This document shows positions 8,687-19,983 of a stretch of 64,000 nt of DNA, piece by piece; the stretch's first letter is position 1, and the number at the start of each line of letters is the position of its first letter. The translations under genes and the position numbers were made by a program. The stretch comes from Listeria ivanovii subsp. ivanovii (GTDB taxonomy: Bacteria > Bacillota > Bacilli > Lactobacillales > Listeriaceae), in NCBI RefSeq assembly GCF_900187025.1, contig NZ_LT906478.1:542001-606000 (forward strand), written 5' to 3'. Below the pieces are notes generated by a model, which ran no database searches, was not told the origin of the DNA, and saw only the letters and a program-made list of their open reading frames with translations.

Positions 8687-11158
8687 TTGTCTTTTAAGAA
8701 AATAATCCTTATAATCGGCATAGCAGCTCTTTTCCTTCATTCTGGAGTAATTGCTCAAGCCGAAGACACAGAATCTGCTCAACTAGCGAGTAATGAGGCT
8801 GTTGTCACAACGTTTGATGAATTAAAGAAAGCTATTTCAGAAGACAATGGAATAGATACAGTGTATTTAGGCGCTGATATTTCTCTTTCAGGTGGAATTA
8901 AAATAGCAGATTCTAAAAAGTCATTTACTTTATCTGGTAAAGACCCAGTCACGAATGAAATTCACACTTTAACAGAAACAATGTCTAGTTCGATACTTCA
9001 AAGTTCAGTTATTACGGTTAATTCCAATAGTGGTACAAAAGAAACTACTTTGATAGATATCAATGTATTTGGAAAAAACTATTATGGAACCATTTCTGTG
9101 TTAAGTGCCGCAAAAAATGTTGTTCAAAACTATGAAAATGTGAATTATCAGGGTCCACAACTAATATACAACTTGAATGGAACAGCTTCTTTCTCAGGTA
9201 ACAATAATATTAAAATTGCTTCGGTGGTAAGTGGTTCTGCGTCTCCAAATGAAGTAGGCGAGATGAAAGGCCTTACTGTTTCTGGAAAGCTGAATATTGA
9301 GCACGAAGGAGGTTCCAATAACGATAGTGCTTTTTGGTTTGGTAGCGGGACTGCGGATGTAAATACTTTTACAGTAAAGGAAAATGCAGATGTTAAAGTG
9401 CTTACAACCGCTAATGGAATGTTTTACCGAAGTGGCTCGAAACCAATTGACATTAACGTGGAGAAAAATGCCAAGCTAGATATTATTTCTGGCAATAATA
9501 TTTTTCGTGATACAGCGGGTGGTGCAATTAATATTGATGAAGGTGCAGATGTTTCGATGACAAAAACAGCAGGTTCAGGGACTTATCTTTGGCTTTCAGG
9601 GAATCTTACAGTGAATCCAGATGCACGCTTTGTACTCAAAAGAACAGGTGGATCAGGTGAATTAGTTTATTTCTCTAATTCAGCAGCTAAGCTTGATATC
9701 AGAAATCCAAGAAGTTTTTTAATGGCAACGGAGCCTGATAGTACAATGCTAGTCTGGCCATACACAAGCACCTTTTCTTTTGAAGCTCAGATGGTCAATT
9801 ACTGGGATACAGTAGGACCTGTTGATAGAAAAGAGGCTCCTAAACAAAGCTTTTATCTATCAAATACGGAAAATGTAACAGGTAGCTTAACCTTTACTGG
9901 GAAAACGACGAATATTTTATCAACAAATGCAGGAATGACGGCAGCTAATTTCAATCAGTATACTGCAAGAATGATTGCTATGGGACGTTTAGAAGGAAAA
10001 TTAAATCCAGTGACAGATGGAGATGCGACTGTCTCAGGAACAGCTACTAAAGATGCTTATACCAAGATTTTATATGCCGAAGATAGTGTAGCGCAACAAT
10101 TAAATGGGCAAGCTGATGCAAATGGCCATTTCGAAATACCAATTCCAAATGGCTTTATCAAACCATATACGGAGCTCACAACGACTATCTCACAAGACCA
10201 ACGTGAAATTAATCTTGAAAAAGTAACTGTAACTGATGTGACTCCCCCAAACGGAACACCAGTACAACAAATTTTAAATGTGGGAGATGTTTTTCCAGAA
10301 GTATCTCAATTAGTGACCGATATTTATGATCATTCAGACAACACAGTTGGTAGTGGTGTAACAGCAACAATTATAAGCACACCAGACATGGATGTTTTTG
10401 GTCCAACACAAGCCGTAGTCCGTCTGAAAGATAAGGCAAATAACTACGTGGAGATTGTTGTTCCAGTATTTATTAAAGATGATGCAACTGTTATACAAGA
10501 TAACACAGCGCTTAGAGCAGTTGATTTTGCAGTGCATTTGGATGAGATAAGTAGCCTTGATGAAGAAAACTTAAAACAACTAATTATCGATAAAGCAGAA
10601 GCAAACGCATATGATGTTGAAACAGGTGTAGATTTAACTTCTGGAATTACCGTGAGCGGAACTGATTTGAAAAAAGAAGTTGGCGAATATAAGGCAACAC
10701 TTCAAATCGGTACTTTAACGAAAGAAGTTACCATCCGAGTAACCGGAGAGTTGAAATTTAATCAAGTTCCTGAAAATTTTTCGTTTGAAACGATTGAATT
10801 AGCTAAGCAGAAAAACATTGCCAAGCGGACCCCAGACTTTGCGATGTCGGTTCTTGATTCAAGAGGAGTTGGTAGCAAATTCCGTGTTACAGCATCAATT
10901 CAGGCACCACTAACTTCGACAACAAATAGTGCGCATATTTTACCAGAAGGACTTATTTTCGTTGATAATACAGGCGAGAAAAGAATATTATCAGCTGAAG
11001 AAACAACTGTTTTCCAAACACAAACAACAAGCGAAATGAATGTCCCAGTTCAATGGGGAGAAAACCAAGGGATTCTTGTAGAAGCAGACGCAGCAGAAAC
11101 TTATACAGATGAAAACTATGAGGCGACCATTGAGTGGACGTTAACAGATGCACCTTAA
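8687..11158 (+). CDS. Large WxL domain surface protein
   Basis: An 823-residue secreted protein. After the signal peptide (ends near VIAQAE) comes a long repetitive region (~40-400) with the spacing of a right-handed beta-helix/pectate-lyase-like fold, then Ig-like segments (~410-690), and a C-terminal WxL domain ending EWTLTDAP. The proximal WxL motif is degenerate (KFRVTAS, Phe for Trp and Val for Leu). The TTG start at 8687 follows GAAAGGAG. It is last in the WxL operon and ends at a terminator. A ligand or adhesin role is inferred from the family only. Confidence 0.85.
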   Translation: MSFKKIILIIGIAALFLHSGVIAQAEDTESAQLASNEAVVTTFDELKKAISEDNGIDTVYLGADISLSGGIKIADSKKSFTLSGKDPVTNEIHTLTETMSSSILQSSVITVNSNSGTKETTLIDINVFGKNYYGTISVLSAAKNVVQNYENVNYQGPQLIYNLNGTASFSGNNNIKIASVVSGSASPNEVGEMKGLTVSGKLNIEHEGGSNNDSAFWFGSGTADVNTFTVKENADVKVLTTANGMFYRSGSKPIDINVEKNAKLDIISGNNIFRDTAGGAINIDEGADVSMTKTAGSGTYLWLSGNLTVNPDARFVLKRTGGSGELVYFSNSAAKLDIRNPRSFLMATEPDSTMLVWPYTSTFSFEAQMVNYWDTVGPVDRKEAPKQSFYLSNTENVTGSLTFTGKTTNILSTNAGMTAANFNQYTARMIAMGRLEGKLNPVTDGDATVSGTATKDAYTKILYAEDSVAQQLNGQADANGHFEIPIPNGFIKPYTELTTTISQDQREINLEKVTVTDVTPPNGTPVQQILNVGDVFPEVSQLVTDIYDHSDNTVGSGVTATIISTPDMDVFGPTQAVVRLKDKANNYVEIVVPVFIKDDATVIQDNTALRAVDFAVHLDEISSLDEENLKQLIIDKAEANAYDVETGVDLTSGITVSGTDLKKEVGEYKATLQIGTLTKEVTIRVTGELKFNQVPENFSFETIELAKQKNIAKRTPDFAMSVLDSRGVGSKFRVTASIQAPLTSTTNSAHILPEGLIFVDNTGEKRILSAEETTVFQTQTTSEMNVPVQWGENQGILVEADAAETYTDENYEATIEWTLTDAP

Positions 11159-11190
11159 AAAGAACTCTGTCTCGACAGGGTTCTTTTTTG
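11157..11190 (+). terminator. Terminator of the WxL operon
   Basis: AGAACTCTGTC and CAGGGTTCT form a stem directly after the stop codon, followed by a run of T. Confidence 0.85.
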
Positions 11191-11276
11191 TGTGGATTTA
11201 CGCAAGCCCTTTGTTTTCTATATGACGTCTATTCTCGTATAATAGCCATAAATAACTCATTAGGAAGGATGATAGA

Positions 11277-12692
11277 ATGACTTCAATAATCTGGTTTCGG
11301 AGAGATTTACGGTTAAATGACAATAAAGCACTTTATGAAGCTTGTAAAGACAAGGATGATTTGATTCTATTATTTCAAGTAAATCCAGAACAATTCATCA
11401 AAGGAAGTCCGAACCATCAAGCATTTTTCTCAAGTGTGGCTCATTTTAAACAAAAACTTGATAAACTAGCACACTTACAAATTATGTTTGGGGAACCAAT
11501 TAGTCTGTTCAAAAAACTAAAAGAACAAGTTCCATCCTGGGATAAAGTTTATTTCAATCGTGATGAAACAGGGAACGGTTCGAAACGAGATGAAGCAGCA
11601 TGCCAATTTTTTACCGAAGAGGGAATTAATATCCATGCCTTCTATGACACCTATCTTCACCACGCAGATGAAGTGAAAAAATCATCCAGCAAATATTATA
11701 AAATTTTTACACCTTATTATAAAAAATGGCAGGAAGAAATCAAAGAATTACCGCTACATGTTAAATTGAATCCTGCGAAAATAGAAAAAGAAAGTTTATT
11801 TCCAGAAGATGAAAAGCGATTTGCGAGGATGACACAAGACTTTTCAGAGGTAGATGCCACTATACTCGGTGAAAAAGCAGCACAAACAAGATTAGCAACT
11901 TTTATAAAAGAAGACCTAGCTCAATATAATAAAGTGAGAGATTACCCAAATTTGGATAGGACAAGCCATTTATCACGTTTTTTACGGACAGGAGAACTTT
12001 CGATTCGGACGGTTTGGCAAGCGGTTCAAGGAGCAGAACTTACAGACGGAAGGGCAACATTCGAAAAAGAGCTTTGTTGGCGCGACTTTTATAATATGAT
12101 ATATGTTTCCTTCCCTAATCAAAAAAATGAAGCGATTCAGACTAATTATCGTTTTATCGAATGGGAAAATAATCGCAACTACTTTCAAAAATGGCAACAA
12201 GGTGCGACGGGGTATCCGCTTGTTGATGCAGCGATGCGTCAGTTAAAAGAAACTGGCTGGATGCATAATCGTTTGCGGATGATTACGGCTTCTTTTTTAA
12301 CGAAGGATCTTTTGATTGATTGGCGCTGGGGAGAAAAATATTTCGAACAAATGCTAATTGACTATGATCCAGCAAGCAATATCGGTGGTTGGCAATGGGC
12401 AGCGTCAACAGGAACGGATGCTGTACCATATTTTCGGATTTTTAACCCAACAACTCAATCAGAAAAATTTGATCCATCAGGTAACTTTATTCGTAAATAT
12501 GTCCAAGAATTAGCAGGTGTACCAAATAAATTCATTCACCAACCCGAAAAAATGACAGTAAAAGAACAAACGGAATTTAAATTGATTTTAGGAGAAGATT
12601 ACTCATTTCCGATAGTTGATCATCAAGAGCGCCGAAAAGCAGCAATCGCCCGCTATGAATTCAGTAAAACGTATGCCTCTCAAAATTTATAA
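11277..12692 (+). CDS. Deoxyribodipyrimidine photolyase
   Basis: DNA photolyase of the cryptochrome/photolyase family, repairing UV-induced pyrimidine dimers with blue light. The 471 residues show the N-terminal antenna-binding Rossmann domain (IWFRRDLRLNDN at 4-15) and the FAD-binding helical domain with ELCWRDFY, the stretch HNRLRMITASFL (~328) and IGGWQWAASTGTDA (~375-388). Length is typical. It is monocistronic with a TATAAT at 11238-11243 upstream and its own terminator. Confidence 0.95.
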   Translation: MTSIIWFRRDLRLNDNKALYEACKDKDDLILLFQVNPEQFIKGSPNHQAFFSSVAHFKQKLDKLAHLQIMFGEPISLFKKLKEQVPSWDKVYFNRDETGNGSKRDEAACQFFTEEGINIHAFYDTYLHHADEVKKSSSKYYKIFTPYYKKWQEEIKELPLHVKLNPAKIEKESLFPEDEKRFARMTQDFSEVDATILGEKAAQTRLATFIKEDLAQYNKVRDYPNLDRTSHLSRFLRTGELSIRTVWQAVQGAELTDGRATFEKELCWRDFYNMIYVSFPNQKNEAIQTNYRFIEWENNRNYFQKWQQGATGYPLVDAAMRQLKETGWMHNRLRMITASFLTKDLLIDWRWGEKYFEQMLIDYDPASNIGGWQWAASTGTDAVPYFRIFNPTTQSEKFDPSGNFIRKYVQELAGVPNKFIHQPEKMTVKEQTEFKLILGEDYSFPIVDHQERRKAAIARYEFSKTYASQNL

Positions 12693-12699
12693 ATAAAGA

Positions 12700-12734
12700 A
12701 TCAATCGTTTAACGAAGGAACGGTTGTTTTTTTT
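12700..12734 (+). terminator. Terminator after photolyase gene
   Basis: CAATCGTT and AACGGTTG pair (one G-T) with a 9-base loop and a T run. Confidence 0.75.
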
Positions 12735-12830
12735 GTGCCGAAATTCACATGGAGAAATGTGAGCAACCTTCTAGGGAGAATGAATCAGGTATGCTAGAAT
12801 TCACTTATCAGGTGATAAGGGGGAATCACA

Positions 12831-13241
12831 ATGACACAATTTTTGAAGCTTTTCATAACGAGCGCCGTTATTTTTTTGATATTTGATCTTTTTTGGTTAC
12901 TCATCGTTTCTAAAAAAATGTATCAGCATTTTATCGGGGAGTTAATGGGAGATGTCCGAATATGGCCAGCTGTTATTTTCTATCTACTTTATGTTATTGG
13001 TGTTACTTTTTTCGTTTTAATTCCAGGAACCGAAAAAGAAAGTATTGGTTATGTCGTCTTGGCTGCTGTATTATTCGGTTTAATTTGTTACGCGACATAC
13101 GATTTGACGAACTTAGCAACATTAAAAGATTGGCCAGTTGCGATGACTGTAATTGATCTTATTTGGGGAAGTGCAGTGACAACGGTTACTTCAGTGATTG
13201 TTTACTTTATTAATATGAATTTCTTTGGGGGAGGTTCGTAA
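12831..13241 (+). CDS. DUF2177 family membrane protein
   Basis: A 136-residue integral membrane protein with four predicted helices, matching the DUF2177 pattern (FDLFWLLIVSKKMY near the N-terminus, YATYDLTNLATLKDWP in the middle). Function is unknown. The ATG at 12831 follows AAGGGGGAA. The next gene begins two bases after its stop, so the two are surely co-transcribed. Confidence 0.85.
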   Translation: MTQFLKLFITSAVIFLIFDLFWLLIVSKKMYQHFIGELMGDVRIWPAVIFYLLYVIGVTFFVLIPGTEKESIGYVVLAAVLFGLICYATYDLTNLATLKDWPVAMTVIDLIWGSAVTTVTSVIVYFINMNFFGGGS

Positions 13242-13243
13242 CA

Positions 13244-15019
13244 ATGACGGAAGTAGGAAATAAACGTTTATTACAAGGGATGTTAAACGGAGCTAGAGAG
13301 GTAATAAGCAAAAAAGATGAACTAAATCGGATTAATGTTTTTCCTGTAGCAGATGGTGATACTGGTAGTAATTTAGCTTCATTAATGCAAGCGATTATTG
13401 ATAATGTGGCGCACAAAGAATATTCGACAAAAGAACTACTAGATGAAGTTGCTTCGGCTGCACTAATTGGAGCTCGAGGAAATTCAGGAATGATATTTGC
13501 ACAATATTTAAATGCCGTTGCCGAAAGCTATCATCACCTAGAATCAACTGTGGAAGAATTAGTGCAAGCTTTTCAAAAGGCTGTAAATAAGGCGTACGAA
13601 GCATTGCTTGATCCAAAAGAAGGAACAATTTTGTCAGTGATGAGCGCTTGGTCAGAAGCACTTGCAGAAAATTATACAAAAGAGCAGTCCCTGCATTATT
13701 CCCTGTTAAACGCACAAGCAGTCGCAGAAAAAGCTTTGGCTCATACGCAGTTTCAAATGCCTATTTTAAAGAAAAATCAGTTAGTAGATTCGGGAGCAAA
13801 AGGTTTTTACTATTTTATTGTTGGGCTAACGAATGCTTATTGTGAAAAAGTAGCAGTAATGACCGAAGTGGTAGAAAGCGATCAAATAATAATCGAACAT
13901 TTGGAAACTACCGAACCGCGATACAGATACTGTTCAGAATTTATTATCAAAGATCCCACGGTTACAAAACAAACCATCCAAACTGCTCTAGCTATTAAAG
14001 GAGATTCTTTAGTCATCGCTTGTAATGAAGCGCAAATAAAACTCCACATCCATACCAATGAACCTAAAGAAGTATTAACTATACTAGCAAAGTATGGCAC
14101 AATGACCTACCAAAAAGTAGATGATATGAGTCTTCAATATCATGTAACTAAAAAACCTCGAGCAAAAATAGCTATTGTGACCGATTCTATTGCCGATTTA
14201 CCCGAAGAATTTTTGTTAACACACCAAATACATGTACTACCAATGAATATTTTGACGGAAGACGAAAACTTTTTAGACAAGTTGACAGCAGGCCCAGTAA
14301 TGATAAAAGAAAAGCTAGCACAAAAAACTAAAATGAGCACGGCACAACCAACCATCCATTCAGTAGATGCTTTACTGTCCTTTTTAGAAAACAAGTATGA
14401 ACATGTATTAGTCATCACGGTTTCCGCCCAATTAAGTGGGACTTATCAATTAATCAAGCAGCGGATAAAAGACAAGAAGCTATCATCCGATTGGATACAA
14501 GTAATTGATTCACGATTAAACTCGGTTGCCGAGGGACTTTTAGTGAAGCAAGCAGTGGAACTCGTCGAAACAGGAAGTTCATTTGCATCAGTTATGAGGA
14601 AAATGGAACAAGTAGCTAGCCGTAGTTTTATCTATGTGGCAGTCGCAGATTTATCACCAATGGTAGAATCCGGGAGAATTCCTCGCTTTTTAGGAAAACT
14701 GGCGCAAAAAATGTCGCTATATCCAATCGTTAGCCTTGATGAAGTTGGTTCTGGAAAACTAATTGGTGTATCGTTTAGCCAAAAGCAAAGTATGAAAAAA
14801 ATCATAAAAAAAGTCAGCAAAATCCATCAGGAAAATCCATTATTAGATTTGGCTGTTGCACATGTTTGTTCTGCTGAAATTGCTCACGATTGGAGCACGC
14901 AGCTAAAGAAGAAAATAGGACAAATGAGTTATGTAGTAGATAGTTCAGCGGCAATCGCGATTAGCGCGGGAATTGGAAGCGTAGCAGTTGCTGGTATTAA
15001 AAAGGAGGGGGCACTATGA
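13244..15019 (+). CDS. DAK2 (DhaL/FakA-like) - DegV (FakB-like) fusion protein
   Basis: A 591-residue cytoplasmic fusion. Residues ~1-200 are a DhaL/DAK2 domain with the Mg-ADP-binding run [13 protein letters not shown] (31-43) and GARGNSG (~78). The middle (~215-300) resembles the FakA linker domain. Residues ~305-590 form a DegV fatty-acid-binding domain ([36 protein letters not shown]). In most Firmicutes FakA kinase and FakB carrier are separate proteins; here kinase-like and carrier-like parts are joined. A fatty-acid kinase role is inferred, not shown. It overlaps the next gene by ATGA. Confidence 0.88.
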   Translation: MTEVGNKRLLQGMLNGAREVISKKDELNRINVFPVADGDTGSNLASLMQAIIDNVAHKEYSTKELLDEVASAALIGARGNSGMIFAQYLNAVAESYHHLESTVEELVQAFQKAVNKAYEALLDPKEGTILSVMSAWSEALAENYTKEQSLHYSLLNAQAVAEKALAHTQFQMPILKKNQLVDSGAKGFYYFIVGLTNAYCEKVAVMTEVVESDQIIIEHLETTEPRYRYCSEFIIKDPTVTKQTIQTALAIKGDSLVIACNEAQIKLHIHTNEPKEVLTILAKYGTMTYQKVDDMSLQYHVTKKPRAKIAIVTDSIADLPEEFLLTHQIHVLPMNILTEDENFLDKLTAGPVMIKEKLAQKTKMSTAQPTIHSVDALLSFLENKYEHVLVITVSAQLSGTYQLIKQRIKDKKLSSDWIQVIDSRLNSVAEGLLVKQAVELVETGSSFASVMRKMEQVASRSFIYVAVADLSPMVESGRIPRFLGKLAQKMSLYPIVSLDEVGSGKLIGVSFSQKQSMKKIIKKVSKIHQENPLLDLAVAHVCSAEIAHDWSTQLKKKIGQMSYVVDSSAAIAISAGIGSVAVAGIKKEGAL

Positions 15020-15789
15020 TATATTGGCTTGTAGCTGGAACATTACTAGTTTATTTTGTTATCTGGTTTATTATTTCAAAAATAAAGCAAAAATATTCAT
15101 TAGTGGATATTGCTTGGGGTGGAGGTTTTGTTGTCGTAGCATGGACCGGATTTTTGGCAACTTTTAGTATGACTACTCAAAACATCACGATACTTATATT
15201 AGTCACTTTATGGGGAGTACGCTTATTTTGGCACTTAGCTTGTAGAAATTGGAATAAATCTGAAGACTATCGGTATGTAAATATGCGAAAACGCTGGGGA
15301 ACCAGTTGGGTTAATGTAAAAGCTTTTTTAAATGTCTTTGTTTTACAAGGAGTATTACTATTTATTATTGCTTTACCAATCACACATACCTTTGCAAACG
15401 AAACAACAACTTTTCAGTGGTGGCAAATGGTCGGAATCATTTTATGGATGATTGGTTTTATTTTTGAAGTAGGAGGAGATCTTCAATTAGAAAACTTTAA
15501 AAAGAATCCAACCAATAAAGGAAAATTACTAACAACTGGATTCTGGTCACTGACAAGACATCCGAATTACTTTGGAGAATCACTCAGTTGGTGGGGTGTG
15601 TTTTTAGTCGCTTTCACAGAAATAACAGATAGTTGGTTACTTATTAGCCCAGTGCTGATTACCTTATTGCTATTATTTGTTTCCGGAGTTCCTTTGCTTG
15701 AGAAAAAATATCAAGACCGAGAAGATTTTAAGAAATATGCCAAAAAAACTTCGAAATTTTTTCCAATCATTGGTAAGAAGGGGCTTTAG
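15016..15789 (+). CDS. DUF1295 family membrane protein
   Basis: A 257-residue polytopic protein with about seven helices and the DUF1295 C-terminal signature [17 protein letters not shown] (~178-194), related to steroid 5-alpha-reductase and isoprenylcysteine methyltransferase folds. The substrate is unknown. Its ATG overlaps the stop of the DAK2-DegV gene, implying translational coupling and a lipid-related context. Confidence 0.85.
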   Translation: MIYWLVAGTLLVYFVIWFIISKIKQKYSLVDIAWGGGFVVVAWTGFLATFSMTTQNITILILVTLWGVRLFWHLACRNWNKSEDYRYVNMRKRWGTSWVNVKAFLNVFVLQGVLLFIIALPITHTFANETTTFQWWQMVGIILWMIGFIFEVGGDLQLENFKKNPTNKGKLLTTGFWSLTRHPNYFGESLSWWGVFLVAFTEITDSWLLISPVLITLLLLFVSGVPLLEKKYQDREDFKKYAKKTSKFFPIIGKKGL

Positions 15790-15832
15790 TAAAAAGCGGT
15801 GATGGGCTCGTAAATCTTACTAGTGCTATTAA

Positions 15833-15862
15833 TTGCTATTTACCATATAAAACGAGTAGAAT
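15833..15862 (+). promoter_or_regulatory. Promoter of the DUF1269 gene
   Basis: TTGCTA (15833-15838), an 18-base spacer and TAGAAT (15857-15862). Confidence 0.55.
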
Positions 15863-15866
15863 AACA

Positions 15867-15890
15867 ATAGGTATTATAAAACGTACCTAT
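15867..15890. promoter_or_regulatory. Dyad overlapping the predicted transcription start (operator candidate)
   Basis: ATAGGTA (15867-15873) and TACCTAT (15884-15890) are perfect 7-bp inverted arms 10 bases apart. They lie just after the predicted -10, where a repressor would block initiation. No T tract follows, so it is not a terminator. Confidence 0.45.
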
Positions 15891-15922
15891 ACAATACTTA
15901 TGATACGAGAGGGGTACAACAA

Positions 15923-16465
15923 ATGAAAAAAGAAAAGACAGTGTTAATTATGAACTTTGATGAGGAAAGTATTTCTTATCAAGCATTTTCTGAAATGAAA
16001 AGATTACACCAGGAACGTAAAATCATTGGCTACCAAATGGCAGTAGTTAAACATGAACCTGGGAATAAACTTGAAGCACAAGATTTTCTTGACTTTACTG
16101 GTGCCGACAAAAACTTGAAAGACAGCCTTATCGGGATGTTAATCGGTATTCTAGGTGGTCCATTTGGTATTTTAATCGGTTGGATGATTGGTGCAATCGT
16201 TGGTACTACAAAAGATGCAGGCGAAGTGAAAAATGCTTTAACCATCTTTGAAAGAACCTTGAAAACTATCCCAGAAGGTTCCACAGGCGTTATCTTAATT
16301 GCGACAGAACAAGAATTAGGAAACGTAAATGATGTAGCTATTGATGAGTTACACGGTCGCGTTCAACGTATGGACGAAGCTATCGTAGCACAAGAAATTA
16401 AAGAAGCTCAAGCTACAGAAGGAAAAGCAAAAGATTCTGCTAAGAAACATTGGTTTAGTAAATAA
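15923..16465 (+). CDS. DUF1269 family membrane-associated protein
   Basis: A 180-residue protein of the DUF1269 family. A glycine-zipper hydrophobic hairpin lies near residues 70-98 (GMLIGILGGPFGILIGWMIG) between soluble alpha/beta segments, and the C-terminus is Lys/Ala-rich. Function is unknown; relatives are often stress genes. The ATG at 15923 follows GAGGGG. Confidence 0.85.
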   Translation: MKKEKTVLIMNFDEESISYQAFSEMKRLHQERKIIGYQMAVVKHEPGNKLEAQDFLDFTGADKNLKDSLIGMLIGILGGPFGILIGWMIGAIVGTTKDAGEVKNALTIFERTLKTIPEGSTGVILIATEQELGNVNDVAIDELHGRVQRMDEAIVAQEIKEAQATEGKAKDSAKKHWFSK

Positions 16466-16474
16466 GTTACTCCA

Positions 16475-16506
16475 AAGAGGATAGAGCAATCTATTCTCTT
16501 TTTTTG
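16475..16506 (+). terminator. Terminator after DUF1269 gene
   Basis: AGAGGATAGA and TCTATTCTCT form a stem with a 4-base loop and a long T run. Confidence 0.85.
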
Positions 16507-16618
16507 TTTTAAAAAGCTGTAAATCGGGAAATAAAAACAAAATAATCATTAAAATTTGTCCAGATAAAATTTTTCTTCAGATGGTAACGCTTTACTTGTT
16601 TTTATTTTCTGAAAGCTA

Positions 16619-16647
16619 TTTTCATAAAATTAAAAACATGCTACAAT
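16619..16647 (+). promoter_or_regulatory. Promoter of the FNT-family gene
   Basis: TTTTCA (16619-16624), a 17-base spacer and TACAAT (16642-16647), 52 bases before the start codon. Confidence 0.55.
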
Positions 16648-16699
16648 GAACAAGTTGTGATTTTCACAAGAATAATTCTTTATTTGGAGTTGAAGTAAC

Positions 16700-17500
16700 T
16701 TGGATGTAGAAAGTAGTCCATTAATGCAGAAAATTGATTATAGTACGCGCAAAAAAATTGATTTAGTAAATAATAGTATTTTTCGTTATATTGTGCGCGC
16801 GATGCTAGCATGTTTATTTTTAACACTTGGAACCGCTGTTGCTGTCATGATTGGTGATAAAGTCGATCATTTCGCACCAGGACTTGGTAAAATTGTCTAT
16901 GCCTTTATGTTCAGTTGGTCGCTCGTAATGATTATTTATATGAACGCCGAACTTGGAACGTCTAATATGATGTATATGACAACAGGTGTGTATCAAAAAA
17001 TTATCAAACCAGGAAAAGCGTTGCAAATTTTATTCTTATGTATTATTTGTAACTTACTTGGTGGAATCTTGGCTGGGTATTTAGTATCCTTAACGTCTGC
17101 ATTCCAAAATTTACCAGCAGATCACTTCTTATTTACTGCAGTTACTGGCAAGCTTGAAAAAGCACCACTCGAAATTTTTATCGAAGGTATTTTTGCCAAC
17201 ATTGTTGTAAATACGGCCGTGCTTTGTACATTACGGATGAAAGATGATGCTGGAAAAGTTATTGCGATGATTTTCATTATTTTCATCTTTGCTTTCTTAG
17301 GATTTGAACACGTTATCGCCAATTTCTCTTCATTCTCCTTAGCGTTTTTCGCATCAGGCGGAACACTTGCTGCAATGACAGCCGGAAATGTTTCTGTCAA
17401 TTTAGTACTCGCGCTATTAGGGAATTTTGTAGGAGGAGGCCTCGTTATCGGTTTAGGATATGCTTGGCTTAACCGAACGAAATCCATTTATAAAGATTAA
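16700..17500 (+). CDS. Formate/nitrite transporter (FNT) family channel
   Basis: A 266-residue six-helix membrane protein of the FocA/NirC/HSC family, moving small monovalent anions such as formate, nitrite or hydrosulfide. Helices and re-entrant loops fit the family (NMMYMTTGVYQKI ~93, FANIVVNTAVLCTLRMKD ~163-180, GFEHVIANFS ~203). The ion cannot be deduced. The TTG start at 16700 follows TTGGAG. It converges on metX through a shared terminator. Confidence 0.88.
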   Translation: MDVESSPLMQKIDYSTRKKIDLVNNSIFRYIVRAMLACLFLTLGTAVAVMIGDKVDHFAPGLGKIVYAFMFSWSLVMIIYMNAELGTSNMMYMTTGVYQKIIKPGKALQILFLCIICNLLGGILAGYLVSLTSAFQNLPADHFLFTAVTGKLEKAPLEIFIEGIFANIVVNTAVLCTLRMKDDAGKVIAMIFIIFIFAFLGFEHVIANFSSFSLAFFASGGTLAAMTAGNVSVNLVLALLGNFVGGGLVIGLGYAWLNRTKSIYKD

Positions 17501-17504
17501 TAAA

Positions 17505-17537
17505 AAAGATAGCTCAGAAATTTCTGGGCTATCTTTT
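17505..17537. terminator. Bidirectional terminator between FNT gene and metX
   Basis: AAGATAGCTCAGAAA pairs with TTTCTGGGCTATCTT, with A and T tracts on both sides. Confidence 0.9.
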
Positions 17538-17538
17538 T

Positions 17539-18651
<1,113 letters not shown>

Positions 18652-18661
18652 TCACTTCCCC

Positions 18662-19939
18662 CTAAATTTGCTTGAGTGCTTGCGTTAAGTCTTGGATAAT
18701 GTCATCCGCATTCTCGATTCCAATTGATAAACGAATGGATTCTGGTTTTACGCCAGCTGTATGTTGTTGCTCTTCACTTAATTGTTGGTGTGTAGTAGAA
18801 GTTGGATGGATAATCAGTGATTTTGCATCCCCAACATTCGCTAAGTGAGAGAATAAATCAACGGACTCGATTACTTTCTTCCCAGCTTCATAACCACCTT
18901 TAACTCCAAAAGTGAAAATAGAACCAGGGCCTTTTGGTAAATATTTTTGCGCTAAATCAAAATATTTATTTTCTTCTAATCCAGGATAGTTAACCCAAGC
19001 GACTTTTGGATGATCATTTAAGAAATTTGCGACCAATTTGGCATTTTTTACGTGTTGTTCTAGACGAAGTGAAAGGGTCTCTAAACCAAGAATAAGTAAA
19101 AAGGCATTGAATGGAGAAAGAGCTGCCCCTGTGTCGCGAAGAAGGGAAACACGAAGCTTCGTAATGTAAGCTGCTGCCCCAACATCATTCGTATATGATA
19201 AGCCATTATAACTATCATCTGGAACAACTAACTTGGGAAACTTGCCATTCGCCCAGTTGAACTTCCCGGAATCAATAACGGCCCCACCAATCGCAACCCC
19301 GTGACCACCGATAAATTTAGTAGCCGAATAGACAACGATATCTGCCCCAAAATCAAAGGGACGATTTAAATATGCGGTCGCGAAAGTATTATCAATAATA
19401 AGCGGTATATCTGAAGCATGCGCAATATCAGCAACTTTTTTGATATCAATAATATTAATATCTGGATTTCCGATTGTTTCAACAAAGACTGCTTTCGTGT
19501 TTGCCTTTATTGCTTTTCCAAAATTTTCTGGCTCATTTGGGTCTACAAAAGTAACATCAATTCCGAAAGTTTTGAATGTGTGAGAGAAAAGGGTATGGGT
19601 ACCGCCATATAGTGTTGCTGCTGCGACAATGTGATCTCCAGAACCAGCAATATTTAAAATCGAATAAGTAATTGCAGCCATCCCAGAAGCGGTAGCAACT
19701 GCGCCAATTCCACCTTCAAGTAAAGTTAATCGTTCCTCTAAAACAGCTGTCGTTGGGTTCATAATTCTTGTATAAATATTTCCCGTTTCCTGTAAACCGA
19801 ATAATGCCGCCGCATGTTCTGGACTATCAAATGTGTACGAGGTCGTTTGATAGATAGGAACAGCTCTTGAATGCGTGTCCACATCTGGCGTATGCCCCCC
19901 GTGTACTTGAATTGTCTCAAATTTATACTCATTACTCAT
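18662..19939 (-). CDS. metY: O-acetylhomoserine sulfhydrylase (Cys/Met metabolism PLP enzyme)
   Basis: PLP-dependent enzyme converting O-acetylhomoserine and sulfide (or methanethiol) to homocysteine (or methionine). The 425 residues contain [11 protein letters not shown] with the Schiff-base Lys208, the N-terminal [15 protein letters not shown], and the C-terminal [10 protein letters not shown]. The ATG at 19939 is preferred because GGGGAG lies 8 bases before it; an in-frame GTG at 19948 overlaps that site. It is the first gene of metY-metX behind a SAM-I riboswitch. Confidence 0.94.
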   Translation of the reverse strand: MSNEYKFETIQVHGGHTPDVDTHSRAVPIYQTTSYTFDSPEHAAALFGLQETGNIYTRIMNPTTAVLEERLTLLEGGIGAVATASGMAAITYSILNIAGSGDHIVAAATLYGGTHTLFSHTFKTFGIDVTFVDPNEPENFGKAIKANTKAVFVETIGNPDINIIDIKKVADIAHASDIPLIIDNTFATAYLNRPFDFGADIVVYSATKFIGGHGVAIGGAVIDSGKFNWANGKFPKLVVPDDSYNGLSYTNDVGAAAYITKLRVSLLRDTGAALSPFNAFLLILGLETLSLRLEQHVKNAKLVANFLNDHPKVAWVNYPGLEENKYFDLAQKYLPKGPGSIFTFGVKGGYEAGKKVIESVDLFSHLANVGDAKSLIIHPTSTTHQQLSEEQQHTAGVKPESIRLSIGIENADDIIQDLTQALKQI

Positions 19940-19983
19940 AAAATTCACTCCCCATCAAAATGTATTTATCAGTAGATTCCATC

